Positions 43,648-52,096 of a stretch of 64,000 nt of DNA are shown in pieces. Position numbers and translations under genes: made by a program. Below the pieces are notes generated by a model. That model worked only from the letters and a program-made list of their open reading frames with translations. It did no database searches and was not told the origin of the DNA. The stretch's first letter is position 1, and each line of letters begins with the position of its first letter. Location of the stretch: contig NZ_VCRA01000005.1 in NCBI RefSeq assembly GCF_005938385.1, positions 62,001 to 126,000 on the forward strand. Direction: 5' to 3'. Origin of the DNA: Paenibacillus mesophilus. Lineage in GTDB: Bacteria; Bacillota; Bacilli; Paenibacillales; NBRC-103111.

Positions 43648-43698
43648 CTACTTTTTTAACGCTGCTTCGATCCTCTTGTCCGCCTCTTCCTTGACTGT
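43648..43698 (-). pseudogene. last codons of a lost solute-binding protein gene
   Basis: Minus-strand codons give TVKEEADKRIEAALKK then TAG. The acidic-helical ending resembles the C-termini of SBPs such as those at 309 and 48775. It joins directly to a recombinase fragment. Short length limits certainty. Confidence 0.45.
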
Positions 43699-43808
43699 TC
43701 TGCTTATCGACAAATATAAAACGGACCTCGATACCTAACTCGCGGAACTTAATGAGTTGCCGTTCCGGATTTTGGCCTTTGGCCGAAACTGGTCCATACC
43801 AACTTCAT
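43697..43808 (-). pseudogene. N-terminal fragment of a serine recombinase (resolvase)
   Basis: From an ATG at 43808 with a one-base frameshift, the frame reads WYGPVSAKGQNPERQLIKFR then ELGIEVRFIFVDKQ. This matches the N-terminus of resolvase-type recombinases (YARVST.DQN..RQL...). The catalytic Ser of VSA is kept. It ends at the junction with the SBP tail. This is the only trace of a mobile-element enzyme found in the window. Confidence 0.7.
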
Positions 43809-43907
43809 CTTTATCGGTGGCCTTGTTCGTGTTTCAACTAAAAGCCGCGTACAACAATTAGAAAATGAAGAACCGCAATACAAAGGTTTCTAAAAATTAA
43901 ACATACA

Positions 43908-43945
43908 AAGGGCTACCGATCGCAAAATCACGATCAGTAGCCCTT
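43908..43945 (-). terminator. hairpin terminator
   Basis: AAGGGCTAC.GATCG and CGATC.GTAGCCCTT form a long stem with an 8-base loop, T-rich on the minus-strand side. It overlaps the stop of the ORF at 43944-44309. Confidence 0.7.
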
Positions 43946-44309
43946 ATTCATGCGTAAATTCGAAAATGTTCCAGTTGTTAATTTGCTTTGATTCAGTCGG
44001 TTCTTCATAGAGTAAAGTATGTTCTTCCGGAATCCGTTTCGTTGATAAAAGGTCACTTACCGTTCTGAATACATAAACCTTTTGTTTGATGCTTTTAATC
44101 AGTCTCTCAAGCGTTTGGCATGACGAATCTCAAATACCATTTATCGTGGTTCCTATGTTCTCCAGTCCCTCTTTTGTTCTTTCTATAACACTTGGCTCAC
44201 TTGGAACATTTTTAGTTGCCTTTCCATCCAGAATTATCGGTGTTTCATCACCATTCATTTTGTTTCGATACTCAGGATGATTAACCATTTTGTATTCGTT
44301 TTTTTTCAT
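43944..44309 (-). pseudogene. small ORF of 121 codons broken by one in-frame TGA
   Basis: ATG at 44309 behind AAAGGAG opens MKKNEYKMVNHPEYRNKMNG and runs 59 codons to TGA (44132-44130). The same frame then continues without interruption for 61 codons (CQTLERLIKSIKQKVYVFRT, IPEEHTLLYEEPTESKQ) to TAA at 43946-43944, where a terminator begins. The match of start, frame and terminator suggests one former gene with a point nonsense mutation, possibly Trp to stop. A 14-bp palindrome lies 28 bases upstream. I do not recognise the family. A separately functional 59-residue peptide is possible. Confidence 0.55.
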
Positions 44310-44336
44310 TCTAGTCTCCTTTATTTTGTATCTGCT

Positions 44337-44350
44337 ACTGTTTAAACAGT
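44337..44350. promoter_or_regulatory. perfect palindrome ACTGTTTAAACAGT
   Basis: A 14-bp perfect palindrome between the divergent small ORF (44309) and the MerR gene (44500). Size and position suit an operator for a dimeric regulator. Confidence 0.5.
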
Positions 44351-44499
44351 TTTATTTTTCCAATATCCCAATACGTTATGCAGGTTTTTGCTACGATTTG
44401 TGGTAAGTGCCGACCCTTTTGAATATTCGTCTTTAAAAATAAAAAACTCTTTGCTCATTACGTTACGTTATGTGGTGTAATGGTAAGGAGGTGAGATGC

Positions 44500-45336
44500 A
44501 TGGATGGTACAGACAAAATCTATTTGATCGGCGAACTGGCCGCGGCAACCGGTGTAACCGTAAGAACACTTCAGCACTACGACAATATCGGGCTTTTGCC
44601 GACATCCGGCCGTACTGATGGAGGACGACGTTATTATACTAAGGAAGACATGCTCTGTTTAGAGCAAATCATTTTTTATAAATCATTAGGATTTTCCTTA
44701 CAAGAAATACGCGACAAAGTGGTTAAACGTCCGAAGTTATCTCAGATCGAGCAAATCCTGCATGAGCAAGAGGTTGTGCTCTATAGAAAAATAGAAGACG
44801 CTCATGCAAGCCTTGCTTCAATCGCGGCATTTCGGACTGCCATCTCAGTTGGAAACTACCCCTCGTGGCAGTTGTTAACCGATTTTATCCGAACCTTAAG
44901 AAACAGTAATCTGTTGGATTGGGGGCAATACACTTTCGATGACGCCCAGAAGGAAATGTTGGGCAATCATTTTGCACAAAAAGAAGCCTTCGACTTTTAT
45001 CACACATGGAGAGCAATAGCTTTGAAAGCCGTGACGCTTGCTATGTCCGGAGTCGCACCGGAAGATCCAACTGCACAAGAATTGGCCCAAGCTTGGTGGA
45101 AAATGGTACTGGAAGTAACCAAAGGGGATGATGAACGAATCCATGCTCTTGCACAGATTCAAGAAGATCGAGCTTCATGGCCTGAGGGAGACCGCGAACT
45201 CATGGATGCATCCCAATCTTTTATTGATCTATCGGTGAAGCACTATTTAAAGTCCCGACCCAAGGACAGCAAAGAGTACAGCTCTTTAAAACGTAAATAC
45301 GATAGAAGCCTAATACATTCGGAGGAGATTCGCTAA
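44500..45336 (+). CDS. MerR-family transcriptional regulator with long C-terminal domain
   Basis: A 278-residue regulator. The MerR winged helix (about 5-75) reads YLIGELAAATGVTVRTLQHYDNIGLLPTSGRTDGGRRYYTKEDM. A coiled helix (about 80-115) and a helical C-terminal domain (about 150-260) rich in Trp follow, as in TipAS-like members that bind ligands. The frame begins earlier, but AAGGAGG lies 8 bases before the ATG at 44500. The stop is 5 bases before the fucosidase start, so the two genes are co-transcribed. Confidence 0.88.
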   Translation: MDGTDKIYLIGELAAATGVTVRTLQHYDNIGLLPTSGRTDGGRRYYTKEDMLCLEQIIFYKSLGFSLQEIRDKVVKRPKLSQIEQILHEQEVVLYRKIEDAHASLASIAAFRTAISVGNYPSWQLLTDFIRTLRNSNLLDWGQYTFDDAQKEMLGNHFAQKEAFDFYHTWRAIALKAVTLAMSGVAPEDPTAQELAQAWWKMVLEVTKGDDERIHALAQIQEDRASWPEGDRELMDASQSFIDLSVKHYLKSRPKDSKEYSSLKRKYDRSLIHSEEIR

Positions 45337-45341
45337 TAAAA

Positions 45342-46817
45342 ATGAATAATAAAATATATCAACCAACCAAGGAGTCCCTTAATACTCACACGGTTCCAGA
45401 ATGGTTTGAAGATGCTAAGTTTGGGGTGTTTATACACTGGGGGCTTTATTCTGTTCCTGGATTTGCTCCCTTGGGCAGTTTTGCGGAGACGTTGAAGACA
45501 GATTATGACAAGTCCATGTTAGTCTATCCATATGCCGAAGGCTACTGGAATGCAATTAAAGACCCGAACACACCATCCGCTCATTACCATAAAGCTAAGT
45601 ATGGCAACATGCCCTATCAGGGATTCAGGCAGATGTTTTTGGACGGATTGAACGAATGGGATCCTTCTGCATGGGCAAAAACCTTTAGCGACGCAGGTGC
45701 AAAATATGTAGTGATCGTCTCCAAACACCATGATGGCTTCTGTCTATGGCCCACTGGGGTTAAAAATCCTCACGAGCAGAACTGGTTTAGCGAGCGTGAT
45801 CTTATAGGAGAATTAGCTGAATCGGTTCGTAGAGAAGGCATTCGTTTTGGCATATACTACTCAGGCGGAATTGACTGGACTTTTCAGCGAAGAATTTCAA
45901 GAACGCTTGTTGACTATTCATTCTCCACGCCCGGAGGTGATTATCCGGCATATGCCGATGCCCAAGTTCGCGAACTCATTGAGCGGTATCATCCAGACAT
46001 TTTATGGAACGATATATGTTGGCCTACCAATCAGGACACCCTGTTTCGCTTGTTCGCCTACTACTATGATGCCGTTCCTGACGGAGTGGTAAATGACCGA
46101 TGGAAGCACACAAATCTGGGCAGCAAGTTTATGGGACTGAAGCCGGTACGGACTATAATGGATTTCATGATCAAGCAGATGATAAAGAAAAATCCCGATA
46201 TCCACGCTGCCCTTGTACAACCTGCCATTCCCCATAGCGATTTCGCGACACCGGAGTATACGAAATATAAAGATATAAAAGCGAATAAATGGGAGATGAC
46301 TCGTGGAATCGGAAGTTCATTTGGCTATAACCGCAATGAGCGTCATGAAGACTACGCCTCATTCGAGACATTATTTCTAGATTTTATAGATGCCGTGTCC
46401 AAAAATGGTAATTTACTGCTAAATGTAGGTCCCCGCGGTGAAGATGCACAAATACCCGCAGAACAATTAAGTCGATTGTCAAAATTCGGAGATTGGCTGA
46501 AGCAGAATGGGAACGCAGTGTACGGTACAAGGCCCTGGATACAAGCGGAAGCATTCACAGAGAATGGAGAGGCGATTCGGTTTACCAAGAAGGATAATAA
46601 TGTTTATCTGATGATTCTAGGTAAGCCAAGCGGATCAACAATAAAAGTAAAGGAAGTATATATTGACGGCAAAGCATGCCTGCTAAGTGATGGGAGTCCG
46701 ATAAACATAGAACGAGACGGTAATGACATGGTGCTTACTTTTGTACGGCAGCTTAATGATGTATTTGTACCTGTTGTACTTATTCAGAGTTTGCCGAGCA
46801 ACTCCGGAGCGGATTGA
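45342..46817 (+). CDS. GH29 alpha-L-fucosidase
   Basis: A 491-residue retaining alpha-fucosidase without signal peptide. Hallmarks are WFEDAKFGVFIHWG (His32), KYVVIVSKHHDGFCLWPT (His129, His130) and nucleophile Asp224 in YHPDILWNDICWP. A C-terminal beta-sandwich begins near 400 (WIQAEAFTENGEAIRF). GGAGGAG lies inside the MerR 3' end, about 17 bases before ATG, rather far, so coupling with MerR translation is plausible. It removes terminal fucose from imported glycans; the acid/base residue cannot be named by eye. Confidence 0.92.
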   Translation: MNNKIYQPTKESLNTHTVPEWFEDAKFGVFIHWGLYSVPGFAPLGSFAETLKTDYDKSMLVYPYAEGYWNAIKDPNTPSAHYHKAKYGNMPYQGFRQMFLDGLNEWDPSAWAKTFSDAGAKYVVIVSKHHDGFCLWPTGVKNPHEQNWFSERDLIGELAESVRREGIRFGIYYSGGIDWTFQRRISRTLVDYSFSTPGGDYPAYADAQVRELIERYHPDILWNDICWPTNQDTLFRLFAYYYDAVPDGVVNDRWKHTNLGSKFMGLKPVRTIMDFMIKQMIKKNPDIHAALVQPAIPHSDFATPEYTKYKDIKANKWEMTRGIGSSFGYNRNERHEDYASFETLFLDFIDAVSKNGNLLLNVGPRGEDAQIPAEQLSRLSKFGDWLKQNGNAVYGTRPWIQAEAFTENGEAIRFTKKDNNVYLMILGKPSGSTIKVKEVYIDGKACLLSDGSPINIERDGNDMVLTFVRQLNDVFVPVVLIQSLPSNSGAD

Positions 46818-46940
46818 ACCGTTGTTTTTCAACAAGCGAGGGATTGGTTAACCGATAGTTTTGTCTTCCTCCATACTGGAAAGGAAATGTTATCCTCCCT
46901 GTCGAAATGTTACGGAAGCACATTTACCGGGAGGACCATC

Positions 46941-47597
46941 ATGATCGATCTGCTTCAAAGTATTTCGCTGTTCTCAAGCCTGCACAACAGCCAGCTCCAA
47001 AGCATCGCGGACAAGTGCGCGACTCGGACGTTCAAAGCGGGCACCGTCTTGTTCCGCGAGAACGAGATCGGCACCGCCTTTTATCTTGTCGTGTCCGGGG
47101 CGATCAAAATATATACGACCAACAATCACGGGGAAGATAAAATCATGTCGATCCTGACGAGCGGCGACAGCTTCGGCGAGCTGGCTCTGCTCGACGGGAA
47201 GCCGAGATCCGCGACGGCCCAAGCGATCGAAGATACGAAGGTCATTTCGCTTGCAGCCAAGCAGTTCCAGCAGCTGCTGAAGGAGCATTTCGACATCAAT
47301 CTCAGCATCTTGAAGCAATTAAGCGCAAGACTTCGCGAGACGAACCAGCAGGTGCAGGATCTTACATACATGGACGCCCGTCAGAGAGTCGTGAAGAATT
47401 TGGTCAAATTGGCCAACGATCACGGAAGCCGCAACGGCACGATCGTCCAGATTCAGATCAAGCTGAACTACAATGAATTGTCTCAGCTCGCGGGCGTGAC
47501 CAAATCGCTGGTGTTCCAAGTGCTCCATGAGCTGCAATCGAAGCGCATCCTAACCGTTTCCGGCGATCAATTCCTGCTGGACTTGAAGCAGCTTTAG
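46941..47597 (+). CDS. Crp/Fnr-family transcriptional regulator
   Basis: A 218-residue regulator. The cyclic-nucleotide-binding barrel (about 5-120) shows FRENEIGTAFYLVVSGAIKIY and GDSFGELALLDGKPRSATAQA. A dimer helix and a C-terminal HTH (about 160-215, YNELSQLAGVTKSLVFQVLHELQSKRIL) follow. No Fe-S-type Cys cluster is present, so it is not an Fnr oxygen sensor; a cAMP-like ligand is possible. GGGAGG lies 6 bases before the ATG at 46941. Its last 4 bases overlap the convergent serine hydrolase gene. Confidence 0.9.
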   Translation: MIDLLQSISLFSSLHNSQLQSIADKCATRTFKAGTVLFRENEIGTAFYLVVSGAIKIYTTNNHGEDKIMSILTSGDSFGELALLDGKPRSATAQAIEDTKVISLAAKQFQQLLKEHFDINLSILKQLSARLRETNQQVQDLTYMDARQRVVKNLVKLANDHGSRNGTIVQIQIKLNYNELSQLAGVTKSLVFQVLHELQSKRILTVSGDQFLLDLKQL

Positions 47598-48649
47598 GTT
47601 CCGTTCCCTCCGGTAATCCCCGACCATATGACGTTCGCAGCGGGAAAAAGGGACTCATCGACATATCCGTGGGAGGTTGGCACGAAATATACGGCTACGA
47701 ACTCCTCGGCCGGGTCGATTTTCAACACCGTCCACCCGCCTCCGTGGTGGAAAAAGGATTGCGGCGACAGCAGCGATTTTCCGCCTTCCACCGAAAATAT
47801 GCCGAGCTTCTCCCGCACCATAAGCTCCACGGACTTTTTGCCGATCACGCGCCTCCCGTCGTATCGTCCTTTCTGCAGCAGCAGTTGACCGACTTTCCAT
47901 AAATCCGGCAAGGTGGAGTAAAGTCCGCCTTCCGATCCCGGCGGCATATCCGGCGCCTGCGAGACCGCTGCCAGCATCTTGTCCTGCTCCTCCCGCGTCA
48001 CAAGACACACCCTATCCCGCTCGGCCGCTGGAACTTGAAAGTAAGTATCCTTCATGTCCAACGCATCTAGCAAGTATTGCTTGACAAACTCCTGGTAGTG
48101 GACTCCCGAGACTCTCGTAATCACTTCTCCCAGTAAGGCAAAGCCGGCATTCGAGTAATTGAAGGCCACGGATCCATGCGCAAACGGTTGATCAAGTATC
48201 GCCCGCATCCAACGCTCCGGGTTAGCGAAATAGTTTTTATCCGCATCTAAGCCGGATGTATGCGTTAGCAGTTGATACAGCGTTATGGCCCGATACCCTT
48301 CGATGTCGAGTTCCTTAATATACTTGCTCACGCGGTGCTCCAGTGAGAGCAGGCCCATCTCGACAAGTTTCATAACTGCCAATGCGGTCAACGGCTTCGT
48401 GATAGAAGTGATCGGACGGATTGAGTCCGGTTGCAGAGCATTCGCGGTATCCCCCTCCTCCCATCCTCTCAAAGCTCCCAATGATCGATGGGCAAATATT
48501 TTCCCATATCTGGACAGCAAATAGCCGGCACAGAGCAATTTTCCGCTCTTCACCAGCTTCTCGAAATGGGTATCTACATGCTCCAGAACCTGTACGTCGT
48601 AATCGACCTCAGCCGCTTCAGCTTGTACGACGCCTTTCCTCCACTTCAT
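47594..48649 (-). CDS. serine hydrolase of the class C beta-lactamase family
   Basis: A penicillin-binding-protein-fold hydrolase, about 351 residues. The S-x-x-K motif is SITK in IRPITSITKPLTALA, YSN is in VAFNYSNAGFALLGEVI, and the third motif is HHGGGWT. No signal peptide is seen. The frame is open to 48724 and the start is unclear: ATG at 48688 and 48649 and GTG at 48667 all lack a strong ribosome binding site. I placed it at 48649, near where family similarity begins. It is probably an esterase or D-peptidase rather than a true beta-lactamase. Confidence 0.82.
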   Translation of the reverse strand: MKWRKGVVQAEAAEVDYDVQVLEHVDTHFEKLVKSGKLLCAGYLLSRYGKIFAHRSLGALRGWEEGDTANALQPDSIRPITSITKPLTALAVMKLVEMGLLSLEHRVSKYIKELDIEGYRAITLYQLLTHTSGLDADKNYFANPERWMRAILDQPFAHGSVAFNYSNAGFALLGEVITRVSGVHYQEFVKQYLLDALDMKDTYFQVPAAERDRVCLVTREEQDKMLAAVSQAPDMPPGSEGGLYSTLPDLWKVGQLLLQKGRYDGRRVIGKKSVELMVREKLGIFSVEGGKSLLSPQSFFHHGGGWTVLKIDPAEEFVAVYFVPTSHGYVDESLFPAANVIWSGITGGNGT

Positions 48650-48722
48650 CTTGGCAGTAACACTCACTATCCATCCCACCTGCTCCATAGACTTGACACT
48701 ATTCCATTGTATGGAAATGCCC

Positions 48723-48756
48723 AAAAAAAAGATAGCCTACAATCGCTTGTAGGCTA
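48723..48756 (-). terminator. terminator of the SBP gene
   Basis: On the minus strand TAGCCTACAA pairs perfectly with TTGTAGGCTA across a 4-base loop, followed by T's. It is 19 bases after the SBP stop at 48775. Confidence 0.88.
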
Positions 48757-48774
48757 ACTCTATCCAGGATCGGA

Positions 48775-50094
48775 TCATTTCAATTTTTGAAGCTCTTCGG
48801 CAATAACCTTGGTCATCTTCTCGTCGGCTTCGCGCAGCACCGTGTTGACATCTTTGCCGGCGTAGAGCAGATCGGTAAAGGCTGCAATCGGAATACCCGC
48901 CGCACTGCCTACAGGTACGAAACCGAACGGCTTCAGCACCGCTACCTTAGGCTTCGTGAAAGCAATGACATTTTTCGAGGAAAGCTCGGGAGTCGCTTTG
49001 CCGAATTGAGCGTTGATTTTCGGATCTTTCAGTACGGACGATTGCAAATTTTTGGTCATCTCGGTTTGGACTTCATCCGACAAAATAACCGATATGATTT
49101 GCATCGCCGCATCTTTTGCCTTGCTCGTGCTCGTAATCGACATCATCGGCGAGTCTACCCGTTGTCCTACGCCGGGAGCCACTTTATTCGACGGATACGT
49201 CACGACGTCCCACTTCAAGTCTTTCATGCCGAGAAGATCGGGCAGCTGGCCGGAATAGCCGGAGAACATCGCGATCTGCCCTGTTTTGAAGCCGGTAACC
49301 GTATTCATCTCTTTAGGCATGATAGGTGCACCCGGATACGTGTACAGGTTATACCACAATTGGAACAAGTTTTTCCATTCGTCGGTTTGGAACACGGATT
49401 TGTTGTTTTTCAGATCGACGAACGGAAGGCTCGCCTGATAAGCTCCGCGGTAGACGTTATCCGGGAACAAGCCGTAGTATTGAACGCCGCCTTCATTCCG
49501 GGTCAGCTTGACGGCTACTTCGCGGACTTCGTCCCAGGTCATGCCGTCTTTCGGATACGGTACGCCGAACTTGTCGAATAAATCTTTGTTATAGTATAAA
49601 GCGAACGTGTTGTTGTTCATCGGCAAGCCGGTGTAATAATTGAAACCGTTCACAATTTTGATCGATTCCAAATATTCCGGGCTGATCCGGTTCAAATCGA
49701 TTCCATGGGTTTTGATTAATGCGTCCATGTTGAAATCGATACCGAGCTTCGTCAAATCGGTCAAATTGTACGGGTAATTGATTACCATATCCGGCGTTGC
49801 GTTGGATGCGACAAGCTCGTTCAGAGTGGAGCCTTTTTCCGCGGTGTTTATTCTTTCAATGGTAATGTGGGGAAATTTCTGCTTGACGGGATCGATGAAA
49901 TACCGCTTTAAGTCCGCGTCGTTGACGATTCCCGCATGGACCGCAATTTTAACGGTCACCGGCTGATTATTGACGGCAGGGGCCGGTTTTGCGACGGAAT
50001 CCGCAGGCTTGGTGCTGTCCTGACTTCCGCAAGCGCTTACAAAAAGCGCGAGCGATAAAATGGAAAACGATTTGAATGCAAAAGATTTTTGCAA
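48775..50094 (-). CDS. extracellular solute-binding lipoprotein (sugar ABC transporter, family 1)
   Basis: A 439-residue binding lipoprotein with N-terminal FKSFSILSLALFVSAC lipobox and an Asp/Ser/Lys/Pro linker. It shares DKFGVPYPKDGMTWDE with the other three SBPs and ends DVNTVLREADEKMTKVIAEE. GGGGTG lies 6 bases before the TTG at 50094; a GTG at 50103 is in frame but has no spaced ribosome binding site. It is 224 bases downstream of the dioxygenase-HEAT gene on the same strand, so they may be co-transcribed. A strong terminator follows. No permease is present nearby. Confidence 0.9.
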   Translation of the reverse strand: MQKSFAFKSFSILSLALFVSACGSQDSTKPADSVAKPAPAVNNQPVTVKIAVHAGIVNDADLKRYFIDPVKQKFPHITIERINTAEKGSTLNELVASNATPDMVINYPYNLTDLTKLGIDFNMDALIKTHGIDLNRISPEYLESIKIVNGFNYYTGLPMNNNTFALYYNKDLFDKFGVPYPKDGMTWDEVREVAVKLTRNEGGVQYYGLFPDNVYRGAYQASLPFVDLKNNKSVFQTDEWKNLFQLWYNLYTYPGAPIMPKEMNTVTGFKTGQIAMFSGYSGQLPDLLGMKDLKWDVVTYPSNKVAPGVGQRVDSPMMSITSTSKAKDAAMQIISVILSDEVQTEMTKNLQSSVLKDPKINAQFGKATPELSSKNVIAFTKPKVAVLKPFGFVPVGSAAGIPIAAFTDLLYAGKDVNTVLREADEKMTKVIAEELQKLK

Positions 50095-50326
50095 GGTGAA
50101 CACCCCATTCGATATTTTTTTGTATAAAAACCTTTTTAGGGATCATCCGATATAAACGATCAACTGGCAAAGAAGCGGAGATAAGGGCTTGCTGGATCAG
50201 GAGAGTGCATTCAATCTTGAAGGAATGTGAATCCGGAGCCGGAACGACCCCCGACGAAGTACAATGGCTTATGCCGGGGATCGCTCCCAATCATTGTATG
50301 CGGGTAGCGGATTTAATGCCTATGCA

Positions 50327-51817
50327 TCAATACGTTGAAACTTTCGTTGTGACGGGGCACCATCGCGCCGTCTGCAAATAAGGCAGCAATACATCCAACG
50401 CTTCATTCGTTCTGATTCGCTGCAGAGCCGTTGCCGCTATCGCGGAAACGTATCTGGACCCTTGATCGGCCTTGGGGGTGGACAGCATAGACACGCCTAT
50501 ATCTGAATCATATAAAGCGTGACGCAAAGCGGGTACCGCTTCTTTTGCCTCGGGACCGAGACGGGCAAGCGCCAAGCCTGCCGTAAAGCGCACGTATTGA
50601 TCTTTGTCCTGAAGCGCTTTGCTTACAGCGGGGACGATCAACGATGCCGGCTGCTTGATCATGCCGAGTGCCTCCACGACATGCTGGCGGATAAACGCAG
50701 ACTCTTCCTGCAATAGTTCGATTAATCTCGGGACAGCCGGGCCGGCGTGCTCTCCCATTTCTCCCAGCGCGTAAGCGACTAACCCTCGTACATCGCTATT
50801 CTCGTATTCCGCATCCAACGCTTCGATCAGTGCCGGAATCGCTTGCGGACCCGCCGCGGCCAATCCGTGCGCGGAAAGCCGAGGCACCGAGAAGCTTCTG
50901 GGCTCAACTACGTCCGGAGCGGATCGCTTCAATCCGTTCACTAGGGTCGATATGCCTTCTTGCCCGGTGGCAGCGAGTGCGTAAGCGGCATTTAGCGCTT
51001 CGTTCTCATCCTCGCCGGTTAATGCTTGCGCCAATTCGTCGATGCTTCTGCCGTCCCCTGCTGCGGATAGATGACCCGGCTGTTCCGACCGGCTCTTCCA
51101 AGCCGGCGATCCCGACATCCAGCTCCAAACATGCTCCCATAGCAGACTGTTGTCTTTTACCGGCAGCATATTTTGCGGGGCTTGCCATTCCGTTCTCCGA
51201 TTGTTCCATTCAGGCTGTTTCGGCGCTTGCAAACGGAAGAACAAAAATTTCAGCATGTATCGGTCGTTAAGCGATGAATTAGCGGTCGCCCTGTGCCATA
51301 TATCATAAGTGATCAGTGCAAACGTCCCCGCTTTGCCGACTACCGGAAGATTGATTTCCTCTTCCTTGTTAATCTTGTAACGATTTTGCGAACCCGGCAT
51401 AATACCGGTCGGCCCCATATCTCCCGTTACGTCTTGCGGGTAGTAGAAAATCATCGCAGACCAAGGAAGATGATTGCGTGTCTTCTCATTTCCCCAATAA
51501 TTGTCCTTATGCCATCCCCCGTCGCTAGTGCCGGGACGATTATAATGACCGTGCCGGTGAGCATGCATGATATAATCGGGGCCCAGTACGCTCGTCAGAG
51601 CTCCTCTAATGGTGGGATGGTCGAAAATTTGCTGAACCTCGGGTATTCGGGGCACGAGATTGTTTCCCGGATTCCCTTCCTGCTTGTATACTTCACTCAT
51701 TTTGTGCAGAACGGTTTGATGAAACTGCGGGGAAAAGTCGGTCTGAAGCTGCAAATATCCGTGAGCGATAAATTGCGCCATCTGTTCATCGTCCAACAAA
51801 TACTTAGAATCGATCAT
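50327..51817 (-). CDS. phytanoyl-CoA dioxygenase-like protein fused to HEAT repeats
   Basis: A 496-residue Fe(II)/2-oxoglutarate oxygenase fusion. Residues about 10-200 form the PhyH domain with the iron triad His103-x-Asp105 (GGWHKDNYW) and His175 (YDIWHRATAN), and Arg186 for 2-oxoglutarate. Residues about 265-480 form five or more HEAT/PBS-lyase-type repeats (ALNAAYALAATGQEG, ARLGPEAKEAVPALRHAL). GGGAGGGG precedes the ATG at 51817; longer frames are not supported. It lies upstream of the SBP gene, and an 18-bp palindrome also found before the amidohydrolase gene lies 149 bases upstream. The substrate is unknown; a soluble small molecule rather than a fatty acyl-CoA is likely. Confidence 0.85.
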   Translation of the reverse strand: MIDSKYLLDDEQMAQFIAHGYLQLQTDFSPQFHQTVLHKMSEVYKQEGNPGNNLVPRIPEVQQIFDHPTIRGALTSVLGPDYIMHAHRHGHYNRPGTSDGGWHKDNYWGNEKTRNHLPWSAMIFYYPQDVTGDMGPTGIMPGSQNRYKINKEEEINLPVVGKAGTFALITYDIWHRATANSSLNDRYMLKFLFFRLQAPKQPEWNNRRTEWQAPQNMLPVKDNSLLWEHVWSWMSGSPAWKSRSEQPGHLSAAGDGRSIDELAQALTGEDENEALNAAYALAATGQEGISTLVNGLKRSAPDVVEPRSFSVPRLSAHGLAAAGPQAIPALIEALDAEYENSDVRGLVAYALGEMGEHAGPAVPRLIELLQEESAFIRQHVVEALGMIKQPASLIVPAVSKALQDKDQYVRFTAGLALARLGPEAKEAVPALRHALYDSDIGVSMLSTPKADQGSRYVSAIAATALQRIRTNEALDVLLPYLQTARWCPVTTKVSTY

Positions 51818-51965
51818 TGAATGATCCCCTCCCAATCGAACAGTTGTAATCCTTCTCTGGACAATCCCTGACCATCTTCGCATTCTGCCTATTCATGGCT
51901 TCGATCTATTCGTCGGCTTCGCCGTTTAAAACGTCGTAGGGTTGCATCACCTCGCGCTCAACTTC

Positions 51966-51983
51966 TATATTATATATAATATA
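51966..51983. promoter_or_regulatory. 18-bp palindrome TATATTATATATAATATA
   Basis: A perfect 18-bp palindrome in the region upstream of the dioxygenase-HEAT gene. An almost identical copy, with one central mismatch, lies at 53039-53056 ahead of the amidohydrolase gene. A shared repressor operator is inferred. Confidence 0.6.
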
Positions 51984-52035
51984 CTCAATATATATGTAAT
52001 GTCAATCGGAAGTTCGACATCCCGAATAAACGAAA

Positions 52036-52075
52036 AACCGCTAAAAACCCAAGAAGGACAAGGGATTTAACGGTT
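52036..52075 (-). terminator. weak terminator after the amidohydrolase gene
   Basis: Minus-strand AACCG.TAAA.CCC can pair with GGG..TTTA.CGGTT, with an 11-base loop and a short T-tract. It lies about 20 bases after the amidohydrolase stop. Confidence 0.5.
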
Positions 52076-52096
52076 ATGAACAAGTCGTGCCTATTT

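Noticed and set aside
43697..43808. Complete insertion sequence or integron
   Set aside because: Only the first about 37 codons of a recombinase remain, with no inverted repeats or target-site duplication recognised.
48787..49581. Plus-strand frame of 264 codons opposite the SBP gene
   Set aside because: Antisense shadow without ribosome binding site or recognisable domain.
49967..50290. Minus-strand frame of 107 codons upstream of the SBP gene
   Set aside because: It runs into the SBP signal sequence in another frame and has no motif or ribosome binding site.
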